Positions 34,724 to 42,264 of a stretch of DNA of 55,657 bases are shown here, piece after piece (the first letter of the stretch is position 1; the number at the start of each line of letters is the position of its first letter). This stretch comes from Synergistaceae bacterium (GTDB lineage Bacteria; Synergistota; Synergistia; Synergistales; Aminobacteriaceae), in the NCBI GenBank assembly GCA_017449135.1, contig JAFSKE010000026.1:1-55657 (forward strand), written 5' to 3'. The translations under genes were made by a program, and so were the position numbers. The notes beneath the pieces were generated by a model. It was not told the DNA's origin, did not search any database, and saw only the letters and a list, made by a program, of their open reading frames with translations.

Positions 34724-36193
34724 TTATGCAGTTATATTTTTGTATCGCTCTGAATTTAGAACTGACAACATGTATTCTTCGGGCGTAATTTTTCCGTTCG
34801 TCAACATCTCAAAAATTCTCGGCGATGTCCCGCTGACTAAAATTACTCCCTGTTCATTTTGTCTGACGGGCTGCTGACGACGTCTGCTGTCAACGTTCCA
34901 GAAAACAATTTTCGGTAATTCGTAGCCATTTTCGGAGAATAATTTTTTAGCATAATCGAAATTTGTAATTTCTGCATTGTCGACACAATAATCAAATTCC
35001 ATGTCTGAAATCATATATAAAGTTTCGGGCAGTTCCTTTTGAGGGAGATTATATTTAACGGCGGTGTTCAAAATCAGCTCGAAAACTTTTTGAATGTCAG
35101 TGTTTGCGACTTCGTCAAAACGTCTGCAGTAATTTACTTTTTCGACAATGTCAGAGCCTTTTATTTCGATTAACTGCGGATTCTCGGAGAATGTTATGAA
35201 ATGATTTTTGAATTTCCCCGAATTTCTTTCAGCAAAGTAAATCCCCAGCGAAATTGCAACGGCTATCGGCGATAAAAGTCCGTCAATTCTGTACATTGAG
35301 CCTGACCCGTCAACAACTGCGAGGGCGTTTTCACCGTTAGTAAAATCCTTTTGAGCGTTCCATGTAACATTAAGGGAATTTCTTTCAGCGTCGGAAAAAT
35401 TTTTCGGCTGCCATGACACTATCGGCAAAATTATTTCGTAAGGTGCAAGAGTTTCCGTGTTAAGTTTGATTTTACCCTGTGCAACGTTCTGCAGAAATTC
35501 GCTGTAACGTTCGCCGTCATTCCTGATAAATGCTTTTCGATATTTGAACATTGCTTTTGAAGGCTGTTTTGAATAATCGAAGGTGTAATCTTTTTCACGC
35601 AGATTATTTTCAAGAATTTTTATTTTTTCTCTCAACTTTGAAAGCGTTTGCCTGTAAGTTTTGTAATTCATTCCCAGAAATTTTGCGATTTTCATTGCCT
35701 TGATTCTTGTATTTTTGTCAGAGGCATTTATTGAGGGTAACCATTTCGCTAATAACGAAGGATTTTCGGATTTTATATCTTCGTCAAGCTGTGATTTTAT
35801 AAAATTCATTGCCGATAAATAAACCCCTCCGTTATCTTGCATTATCAAAGTTAATAAATCGTCATAACGTCCGTATTCAGGGATTAACGAAATATTTTTT
35901 GCGATCGTCGAAGGTGAATTTTCATAAAGCCATTCAAGAATCGCCCTGAAAGTTTTTCGTTCGCCTAAACCGCCTCTGACATCACGGGCATAAAAAGCAA
36001 TTTTAACAGCCATGTCTTTATTTTCGGCAAAAGCACGCATGAATCTTGTTTGAATTTCGTCTTTGTCAGAATTTCTCAAAGCCCCGACAGTTGCGAATAA
36101 ATCTAAACATTCAGAACCTGTTGACTTGTGAGTTAAAGCAAAATTTTCGGTGAGTGTTTTATTTGATTCTTCTTTAAGATATTCAAGCATCAT
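34724..36193 (-). CDS. DUF2828-type, TROVE-like protein with C-terminal vWA domain
   Basis: About 489 residues from ATG 36193, chosen because AGGAG lies just before it (a TTG at 36220 would add nine). The N-terminal two-thirds is helical (LFATVGALRN, FYARDVRGGLGERKTF, RYDDLLTLI) and the C-terminal third is a vWA domain with the metal site VDGSGSM and SDMEFD. This matches the DUF2828 family, whose layout parallels TROVE/Ro60 RNA-binding proteins. By analogy it may bind a structured RNA. A leader with a long stem sits immediately upstream. Confidence 0.75.
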   Translation of the reverse strand: MMLEYLKEESNKTLTENFALTHKSTGSECLDLFATVGALRNSDKDEIQTRFMRAFAENKDMAVKIAFYARDVRGGLGERKTFRAILEWLYENSPSTIAKNISLIPEYGRYDDLLTLIMQDNGGVYLSAMNFIKSQLDEDIKSENPSLLAKWLPSINASDKNTRIKAMKIAKFLGMNYKTYRQTLSKLREKIKILENNLREKDYTFDYSKQPSKAMFKYRKAFIRNDGERYSEFLQNVAQGKIKLNTETLAPYEIILPIVSWQPKNFSDAERNSLNVTWNAQKDFTNGENALAVVDGSGSMYRIDGLLSPIAVAISLGIYFAERNSGKFKNHFITFSENPQLIEIKGSDIVEKVNYCRRFDEVANTDIQKVFELILNTAVKYNLPQKELPETLYMISDMEFDYCVDNAEITNFDYAKKLFSENGYELPKIVFWNVDSRRRQQPVRQNEQGVILVSGTSPRIFEMLTNGKITPEEYMLSVLNSERYKNITA

Positions 36194-36297
36194 TATTACA
36201 ACTCCTGATATTAAGAACAAGGTGCATTTTTCATCAATTTTACTTGATTGCGAGCCTAATATTTGCTGTATGCACCTTTATGTTTGAAATTATAGCA
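36194..36297 (-). promoter_or_regulatory. Extended -10 promoter and structured leader of the DUF2828 gene
   Basis: Minus strand: TGCTATAAT (plus-strand 36289-36297), TTTAAC 18 bases before the box, predicted start near 36283. The transcript then has AAGGTGCAT (36270-36278) pairing perfectly with ATGCACCTT (36219-36227), closing a 42-base loop that contains a smaller ATCAA / TTGAT hairpin, followed by AGGAG and the ATG. It could be a cis-regulatory RNA or a Y-RNA-like ligand. Confidence 0.55.
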
Positions 36298-36602
36298 TGT
36301 TTTTGATTTCGTGTTAAAATATTTTTATTCAAGTTTTAATCTCAGGGGAAAAAAAATATTTTGCCACTACATTTGCCACTACAAAAAGTTTTATTTTTTT
36401 ATTTGTTTGCAATGATTCACAAATCTGATTCAAAAAATAGAATCGCAATTTTTAATTTCATAATTTAGTTTTTGTGTTCATATTTTTTTCACAACTTTCA
36501 CGGACAATTTTACTTCTTTCTAATTATTCCAAAAACAGAAACTAATGAGATAATATATAACTAAATAAAAAATAAATTATTTTACGAAGGGATTGAAAAA
36601 TT
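36298..36602. other. AT-rich non-coding gap before hslV
   Basis: About 300 bases without a supportable gene: A/T runs, a 12-base tandem repeat at 36360-36383, and an AT-rich stretch (36541-36585, with GATAATATATAAC) that may hold the hslV promoter. The plus frame through the repeat would read FATTFATTK, but no start or body was found. Confidence 0.5.
36360..36383 (+). repeat. Tandem duplication of TTTGCCACTACA
   Basis: Two perfect head-to-tail copies of a 12-base unit (36360-36371, 36372-36383). In reverse it reads GTAGTGGCAAATGTAGTGG. No surrounding gene; possibly a decayed end of a mobile element. Confidence 0.85.
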
Positions 36603-37136
36603 CTGTTTCAGGGAACTACAATAGTATGTGTGCGAAAAGGTAATCGAGTCGCAATGGCCGGAGATGGTCAGGTAACTTTGGGAAGTCAGGTTATAAAATC
36701 CGGTGCAAGAAAAGTAAGAACGTTATTAGGCGGAAAAATTTTAACCGGGTTTGCGGGTTCAACTGCGGACGCTATGACGCTGCTTGAAAAATTTGAGGAC
36801 TGTCTCGAACAGGAAAAAGGCGATTTAATGAAAGGTGCTGTTAAACTTGTTCGTGAATGGAGACTCGATAAAGCTCTCCGAAGACTCGAAGCAATGATGT
36901 TAGCCGCTAATACTGAAATGACGTTATTATTAAGCGGTGCCGGCGATGTTTTAGAACCTGAAGGGAGTGTTGCATCGATAGGATCGGGATCTGGTTTTGC
37001 ATTGGCTGCGGGTCGTGCTTTGTGTGAGGCAACTGACTGGGAAGCTGATAAAATAGCTAAGCGTTCAATCGAATTAGCATCGGAAATTTGTATTTACACG
37101 AATAATAATATTATTGTCGAGGTTTTAGAGAAATAA
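36603..37136 (+). CDS. hslV: ATP-dependent protease peptidase subunit HslV, apparent non-AUG start
   Basis: Threonine protease of the HslUV (ClpQY) complex. A GTG start at 36630 would remove the N-terminal Thr nucleophile. Reading upstream in frame gives LFQGTTIVCVRKG, the true HslV N-terminus with the Gly-Thr-Thr processing site, and the frame is closed by TGA at 36594-36596. Only AAA, ATT, CTG and TTT codons lie between, so initiation must be at CTG 36603 (or ATT 36600), with GAAGGG 11 (or 8) bases upstream. The product is then 177 residues. GDGQVTLG and GSGSGFALAAGRAL are conserved. The stop overlaps the hslU start by 1 base. Confidence 0.9.
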   Translation: MFQGTTIVCVRKGNRVAMAGDGQVTLGSQVIKSGARKVRTLLGGKILTGFAGSTADAMTLLEKFEDCLEQEKGDLMKGAVKLVREWRLDKALRRLEAMMLAANTEMTLLLSGAGDVLEPEGSVASIGSGSGFALAAGRALCEATDWEADKIAKRSIELASEICIYTNNNIIVEVLEK

Positions 37137-38554
37137 TGACAAAATTAAATTCAGATTTAACACCGTCAAAGATTATTGAACATTTGAATCGTTACATCGT
37201 AGGACAGGATAAAGCAAAACGAGCCGTCGCCATTGCTTTAAGAAATCGAATCCGAAGACGTGCATTGCCTCCAGAAATTTCACATGAGATAATGCCGAAA
37301 AATATTTTAATGGTAGGGCCCACAGGAGTAGGAAAAACTGAAATCGCGAGAAGGCTTGCAACACTTTCAAACGCTCCTTTCGTAAAAGTCGAAGCTACGA
37401 AATTTACGGAAGTTGGTTATGTCGGCCGTGATGTCGAAACAATAATTCGTGATTTAACGGAATTTGCGGTCTCAATGGTGCGAAAAAAATTAATTGAGGA
37501 AGTCCAAGCCCCTGCACGTGTCAGAGCTGAGGACAGACTCCTTGATGCCTTGCTGCCTAAACGTGAAAAGAAATTTTCAATGCCCGATTTCATGAAAGCA
37601 TTTACGGATAAGAGCGACGAAGAAAAAAATCTTCCCGACGAATCTGAAGAAGATATCGAAGAGACAGTGCAGTACAAAAGAACGAGAGCAAAATTTCAAA
37701 AAATGCTCGATGTGGGTAAACTTGATGATAAAGAGGTCGAAATAGAAGTCAACGACACCATGACAGCCCTTCCCATTTTCGGTTCTCCGGGAATGGACGT
37801 AATGGGCATAAACATAACTGAAATGATAGGGGGGATTATGCCGAAAAAAACAAAAAAGCGACACATGAAAGTTAAAGAAGCAATGAGAATTTTGCAGCAG
37901 GAGGAGGCCGAAAAATTAATCGACACCGAAGCAATGACTAAGCAGGCTCTTGAAATGACTCAGGAAGAAGGAATCGTTTTTCTTGACGAAATCGATAAAG
38001 TCGTTGTTAAAGGTGGAAGCTCAAATGGTCCCGACGTAAGCCGTGAAGGTGTGCAGAGAGATTTGTTGCCTATTGTTGAAGGCTCTGTCGTTCAGACTCG
38101 TTACGGCCCTGTCAAAACGGATCATATTTTATTCATTGCTGCAGGTGCTTTCAGTGGGGTAAAACCTTCGGATTTGATTCCGGAATTGCAGGGAAGATTT
38201 CCGATTCGTGTTGAGCTTGAACCATTAACGATTGAAAATCTTGAGCGAATTTTGACCGAGCCAGAAAACAGTTTGATAAGACAATATGAAGCATTAATTT
38301 CGACCGAAGGCACGGAATTAACTTTCACGAAAGACGCTACGGAAGAAATTGCAAAACTTGCTCACAAAATGAACTCCGAAATGGAAGACATCGGAGCAAG
38401 AAGACTTCACACAATGATGGAACAGTTGCTTGAAGAAATCAGCTTTAATGTCTGTGATATGGACGCTGAAAAAATTGAAATTACCGCTGAAACAGTGAAG
38501 GAAAAATTAAGCGGTCTTGTTGAAAATCGTGATATAAGACGTTATTTATTATAA
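37136..38554 (+). CDS. hslU: ATP-dependent protease ATPase subunit HslU
   Basis: AAA+ unfoldase partner of HslV (ClpY), 472 residues. LTPSKIIEHLNRYIVGQ start, Walker A VGPTGVGKTEIARRL, pore motif VGYVGRDVE, a variable intermediate (I) domain (about 110-240) rich in acidic residues, Walker B IVFLDEIDKV, sensor region ELQGRFPIRVEL and the conserved C-terminal end DIRRYLL that docks into HslV. Coupled to hslV through TAATG. Followed by codY, the order known from Bacillus (codW-codX-codY). Confidence 0.97.
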   Translation: MTKLNSDLTPSKIIEHLNRYIVGQDKAKRAVAIALRNRIRRRALPPEISHEIMPKNILMVGPTGVGKTEIARRLATLSNAPFVKVEATKFTEVGYVGRDVETIIRDLTEFAVSMVRKKLIEEVQAPARVRAEDRLLDALLPKREKKFSMPDFMKAFTDKSDEEKNLPDESEEDIEETVQYKRTRAKFQKMLDVGKLDDKEVEIEVNDTMTALPIFGSPGMDVMGINITEMIGGIMPKKTKKRHMKVKEAMRILQQEEAEKLIDTEAMTKQALEMTQEEGIVFLDEIDKVVVKGGSSNGPDVSREGVQRDLLPIVEGSVVQTRYGPVKTDHILFIAAGAFSGVKPSDLIPELQGRFPIRVELEPLTIENLERILTEPENSLIRQYEALISTEGTELTFTKDATEEIAKLAHKMNSEMEDIGARRLHTMMEQLLEEISFNVCDMDAEKIEITAETVKEKLSGLVENRDIRRYLL

Positions 38555-38580
38555 ACAAAAAGGAGATTTAATATTTAGCT

Positions 38581-39372
38581 ATGGACGAAACTTCATCACT
38601 TTATGAACTCTTGAAAAAAACCCGCCGTGTTGGACGTGCATTCCAGGCAAAACGTGAAGGCGAACCTCTGAATTATTTTCATTTGTCGGAAATGCTTTCG
38701 GAATTTTCAACAGCAAATGTCTACGTTGTCGATAAGTCAGGAAAACTCTTGGGCTATAACTGGCTTCCTGAATATCAGTCTCAGGCACTCTCTGACAGTT
38801 TCAAAGACGGTGTGATGCCTGAAGAATTTGTCATTAGAATGAATCGCTGTCGAGATTCAGAAATTCATGACGAGGACGCATTTTTATTTGACGATGCCTA
38901 CACAGGAGAAAAGCCCGAAAAACATTTAATGTACGTTCCCATAATCGGAGCAAATGCCGAAAGATTAGGGACGATCATGCTTGTGAGATTCCATGCGCCG
39001 TTTTTGATCGAGGATATTTTACTCGCCGAATATTTGGGAGTCTTGGCCGGGATTCAGATTTTGAATGAACGTGCAAAAGATCTTGAAGAAGACTCAAGAA
39101 CAAGATTAAGCGTTCAAATGGCCATGCGTGCGTTGTCATATTCCGAACTTGAAAGCATGAAAAATATTATCTCGGAATTAGACGGTTACGAGGGAATAGC
39201 TATTGCCTCAAAAGTTGCGGATCGTGTCGGAGTTACCAGAAGTGTAATCGTCAACGCATTAAGAAAATTGGAAAGTGCCGGCCTGATTGAAAGCAGGAGT
39301 CTTGGAATGAAGGGGACATACATTAAAATTCTAAACCCTCTCTTAATTGAATATCTTGCTAAAAAGGATTGA
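38581..39372 (+). CDS. codY: GTP-sensing global transcriptional regulator CodY
   Basis: Global repressor that senses GTP and branched-chain amino acids and controls amino-acid metabolism and uptake. 263 residues, normal length. The N-terminal GAF domain covers about 1-155, and the C-terminal winged helix-turn-helix includes ASKVADRVGVTRSVIVNALR and RKLESAGLIESRSLGMKGTY. It stands 26 bases after hslU behind an AAGGAG site. Its presence fits the amino-acid transport and leuA genes in the window as possible targets, although no perfect CodY box was found. The gene is followed by a strong terminator. Confidence 0.96.
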   Translation: MDETSSLYELLKKTRRVGRAFQAKREGEPLNYFHLSEMLSEFSTANVYVVDKSGKLLGYNWLPEYQSQALSDSFKDGVMPEEFVIRMNRCRDSEIHDEDAFLFDDAYTGEKPEKHLMYVPIIGANAERLGTIMLVRFHAPFLIEDILLAEYLGVLAGIQILNERAKDLEEDSRTRLSVQMAMRALSYSELESMKNIISELDGYEGIAIASKVADRVGVTRSVIVNALRKLESAGLIESRSLGMKGTYIKILNPLLIEYLAKKD

Positions 39373-39378
39373 ATTTTG

Positions 39379-39412
39379 CCTCTCCTAAGTTTTAGGGGAG
39401 GTTTTTTGTTTT
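39379..39412 (+). terminator. Strong intrinsic terminator after codY
   Basis: CCTCTCCTAA (39379-39388) pairs with TTAGGGGAGG (39392-39401) over 10 bp with one G-U, followed by TTTTTTGTTTT. The stop codon of the convergent radical SAM gene lies inside the stem. Confidence 0.95.
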
Positions 39413-41197
39413 GCAGTTAATTCCGCAGTTTGCACAGCCGTTTTTGCAATCGACCGTTAATTTTTGTTGATAAGCTCTGTGTCGTTCACGCAATAAAAAT
39501 TCCTTGCTTACTCCGACATTAATAAAATCCCACGATAAATTTTCGGATTCATTTCTTTCACGTGTGTAATCGTCAGGATTAATTCCGCAAAATTCAAACG
39601 CATCAAGCCATCTTTGAAGATTAAAATATTCCGTCCAGTTGTCAAATCTTGCTCCTGTTTCCCAAGCACGATATATAACATTACAGATTTTTTTGTCGCC
39701 TCTTGATAAAACGCCTTCTAAAAATGTCTGTTCAGGTTCGTGATAATTAATCGTTAATGCTCTGTCGTGATTTAAGGATTTTATGTAACGTCCTTTTTCC
39801 TGCAATTCTGAAATCGTGTTTTGTCTTTCCCATTGAAAAGGTGTGTGAGCCTTCGGGACAAAACCTGAAACACTTACGCTGACATTTGCTCTTTTACGTC
39901 CCAATGAACGCCCCAGCTTTAATGCACGATATGAAATTTCGGTTATGGCTTTCAAATCTTCTTCGGTCTCTGTCGGCAGTCCCATCATAAAATATAATTT
40001 GACTCTTTCCCAGCCTCTTGAAAAAATTTCGTTCAGGCATTTATTAATCATTTCTTCGTTTATGCCTTTGTTAATAACGTCCCTGAGTCTTTGTGTTCCT
40101 GCTTCGGGTGCAAAAGTTATTCCGCCGTGTTTTGAGCGTAAACCTTCCAATTTTTCCGCCAATCCGATTGAAAATCCGTCCATTCTTAAACTTGGAAGAC
40201 TTAATTTAGCTCTGCGTTCGTTAAGAGTTTCCGAGAGTTCATCGATTAAATTTTCAATTCCCGAATAGTCGCACGATGCAAGAGATAATAATCCTGCTTC
40301 TTCCCAGCCCGTCGAATTTATGATATTCAAGATTGATTCTTTTGCCTCGTTCAATTCTCTTTCACGAACAGGACGATTAACCATTCCTGCCTGACAAAAT
40401 CTGCACCCTCGTGAACAGCCTCTGAATAATTCTATTGCTGCTCTGTCGTGAATTATGTTAATGCTTGGGACGATCATTGAGTTTAACGTGAAAAGTTTTT
40501 CGGTGTATTGTCGGGTAATAATTTCATTTTTGAATTTTTCAGGCACATAAAATCCGGGAAGTTTTGAAATCTCGTTTAATTTTTCGTCCCTTGAATAATC
40601 TTTCATGGCCGACAGCAATAATAATAAATTCGGCAATAACGCTTCAGCTTCTCCGACACAAAAAACATCTATAAATTCGCTCAAAATTTCTGGGGTATAT
40701 GCTCCGTAGCCACCTGCGATTATCAAAGGAGTATTTATATTTTGTCTGTCGGAAATTTTAACGGGAAGTCCTGAAAGTTTTATCATCGTTAAAATATTTG
40801 TGTAGCTTGTTTCGTGAGGGAGAGTGAAGGCTAAAATGTCGAAATCCTTAACGGGTTTTTTATGCTCGATTGAAGTTAAAAGCAAATTATTTTCGAGCAT
40901 TAATTTTTCCATGTCAGGCCAAACACAATAAACTCTGTCGGCAATAAAATTTTTATTCATTGAGTGAATGAGCTGCTCAATAATTTGAAATCCGTAATAA
41001 CTCATTCCGCTTTCATAAACATCGGGGAAGGCAAGACAGATTTTTAATTTTGCGTCATTCCATGAAATTTTATTTTTGTAAGGTCTCCATTCACTTCCGC
41101 AATATCGTGAAGGCCTTGAAACTTGTGATAATAATTTCCATTCGGGATTGTTAAATTCTTGAAAGTCGTACATGAGAGAAAAATACCCCTCCGCCAT
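39392..41197 (-). CDS. B12-binding-type radical SAM protein (TIGR03960-like)
   Basis: 601 residues from ATG 41197; an internal ATG at 41173 (MYDFQEF) lies just after the upstream terminator and may be the true start. The N-terminal half resembles a cobalamin-binding Rossmann domain (LAFPDVYESGMSYYG), and the radical SAM motif is CSRGCRFCQAG at about residues 256-266. The C-terminal stretch CKNGCANCGINCK adds further cysteines. This matches the conserved family often encoded next to the TIGR03936 partner in Firmicutes and Synergistetes; that partner is not visible. Exact reaction unknown, possibly tRNA or cofactor modification. Confidence 0.82.
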   Translation of the reverse strand: MAEGYFSLMYDFQEFNNPEWKLLSQVSRPSRYCGSEWRPYKNKISWNDAKLKICLAFPDVYESGMSYYGFQIIEQLIHSMNKNFIADRVYCVWPDMEKLMLENNLLLTSIEHKKPVKDFDILAFTLPHETSYTNILTMIKLSGLPVKISDRQNINTPLIIAGGYGAYTPEILSEFIDVFCVGEAEALLPNLLLLLSAMKDYSRDEKLNEISKLPGFYVPEKFKNEIITRQYTEKLFTLNSMIVPSINIIHDRAAIELFRGCSRGCRFCQAGMVNRPVRERELNEAKESILNIINSTGWEEAGLLSLASCDYSGIENLIDELSETLNERRAKLSLPSLRMDGFSIGLAEKLEGLRSKHGGITFAPEAGTQRLRDVINKGINEEMINKCLNEIFSRGWERVKLYFMMGLPTETEEDLKAITEISYRALKLGRSLGRKRANVSVSVSGFVPKAHTPFQWERQNTISELQEKGRYIKSLNHDRALTINYHEPEQTFLEGVLSRGDKKICNVIYRAWETGARFDNWTEYFNLQRWLDAFEFCGINPDDYTRERNESENLSWDFINVGVSKEFLLRERHRAYQQKLTVDCKNGCANCGINCKTKNLP

Positions 41198-41213
41198 TTT
41201 GACAGAGAGGTTA
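41184..41213 (-). terminator. Terminator after transaldolase
   Basis: Minus strand ACCTCTC ... GAGGGGT stem with one mismatch, followed by TATTTTTCTC. It overlaps the first codons of the longer reading of the radical SAM gene, favouring its later start. Confidence 0.6.
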
Positions 41214-41222
41214 AATTAATTA

Positions 41223-42245
41223 TTATGCTTTAGCTTTTGTTTCGATTGCGTTCATTAATGATTCAAAAGCCTTATTGAATGCTGTTAAACCGTCAGCGAG
41301 TAATTTTGCGTTTACTGCCTTCAAATCGATTCCGAGTTCCGAAAGTTTTTTCAAATCCGCTTTAACTTCATCGATATTATTTTCGACTGTCAAAGCAGCT
41401 TTCCCATGATCTAAAAATGCGTCAAGTGTTTTCGGAGGAACTGTGTTGACCGTGTCAGGGCCGATTAAATCGTCAACATATCTGCAATCATGATATGCAG
41501 GATTTTTTGTTCCGGTGCTTGCCCATAAAGGACGCTGTTTTCTCGGTTGATTTTTGAAAATCTCTTTGAAGCTCTGATACATCATTTTAATTCCAGCCTC
41601 TCCGATTTTTCCGAGCAATGTTTTGTCGCCTTTTTCAGCAAGTAATTTATCAACTGCACTGTCAACTCTGCTGACAAATGCCGATGCAACGGACTCTGCT
41701 TTGCAACCGCCGGCAATATATGCCTTTGCAACGTTCTCGTACTGTTCAACGGAGAAAATCAATGTTGAATTTACGTTTACGCCCGCTGCGATGACTTCGG
41801 TTAATGCTGCGATGCCTTCGGGGGTTGCGGGAATTTTAATCATGACGTTAGGACGATTGAGAAGTTTGAATAATCTTTTTGCCTCTGAAACTGTTGTCTC
41901 TTTGTCGGAAGCAATTAAAGGATTGACTTCAAGACTTACGAATCCGTCTTTTCCGTTTGTTTTGTCGTAAACGGGTCTCAAAATGTCTGCTGCTGCTGCA
42001 ACTTCCTGAACCGTTAAAGCCTCGTAAATTTCTGCACTTGATTTCCCTGCTTTTGACAATGATTTAATTTCTTCGTCATAGTCAGAAGTTTTTGCGATTG
42101 CGTTTTCAAAGATTGAGGGATTTGTCGTAACTCCCACAACGCCGTTGTCAATCCATTTCTGCAAACCGCCTGCGATCATGCTGCGATCAATGTAATCAAG
42201 CCAAATGCTTTGTCCAAGTTCAAAAGTTTTTTGAATTACTGTCAT
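41223..42245 (-). CDS. tal: Transaldolase
   Basis: Pentose-phosphate enzyme moving a dihydroxyacetone unit between sedoheptulose-7-P and glyceraldehyde-3-P. 340 residues. SIWLDYIDRSMI, GVTTNPSIFENAIA, FVSLEVNPLIA and the Schiff-base lysine motif VMIKIPATPEG are clear, as is RPLWASTGTKNPAY. The length and motifs place it with TalB/Tal of the longer bacterial type. AAGGAG lies before the ATG. It follows the FGGY kinase by 19 bases, so the two probably form a pentose-utilisation operon. Confidence 0.95.
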   Translation of the reverse strand: MTVIQKTFELGQSIWLDYIDRSMIAGGLQKWIDNGVVGVTTNPSIFENAIAKTSDYDEEIKSLSKAGKSSAEIYEALTVQEVAAAADILRPVYDKTNGKDGFVSLEVNPLIASDKETTVSEAKRLFKLLNRPNVMIKIPATPEGIAALTEVIAAGVNVNSTLIFSVEQYENVAKAYIAGGCKAESVASAFVSRVDSAVDKLLAEKGDKTLLGKIGEAGIKMMYQSFKEIFKNQPRKQRPLWASTGTKNPAYHDCRYVDDLIGPDTVNTVPPKTLDAFLDHGKAALTVENNIDEVKADLKKLSELGIDLKAVNAKLLADGLTAFNKAFESLMNAIETKAKA

Positions 42246-42264
42246 AATAAAAATTATTTCTCCT

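Noticed and set aside
36298-36602. tRNA or attachment site in the gap before hslV
   Set aside because: No cloverleaf, TTC loop or CCA end, and no paired direct repeat elsewhere in the window.
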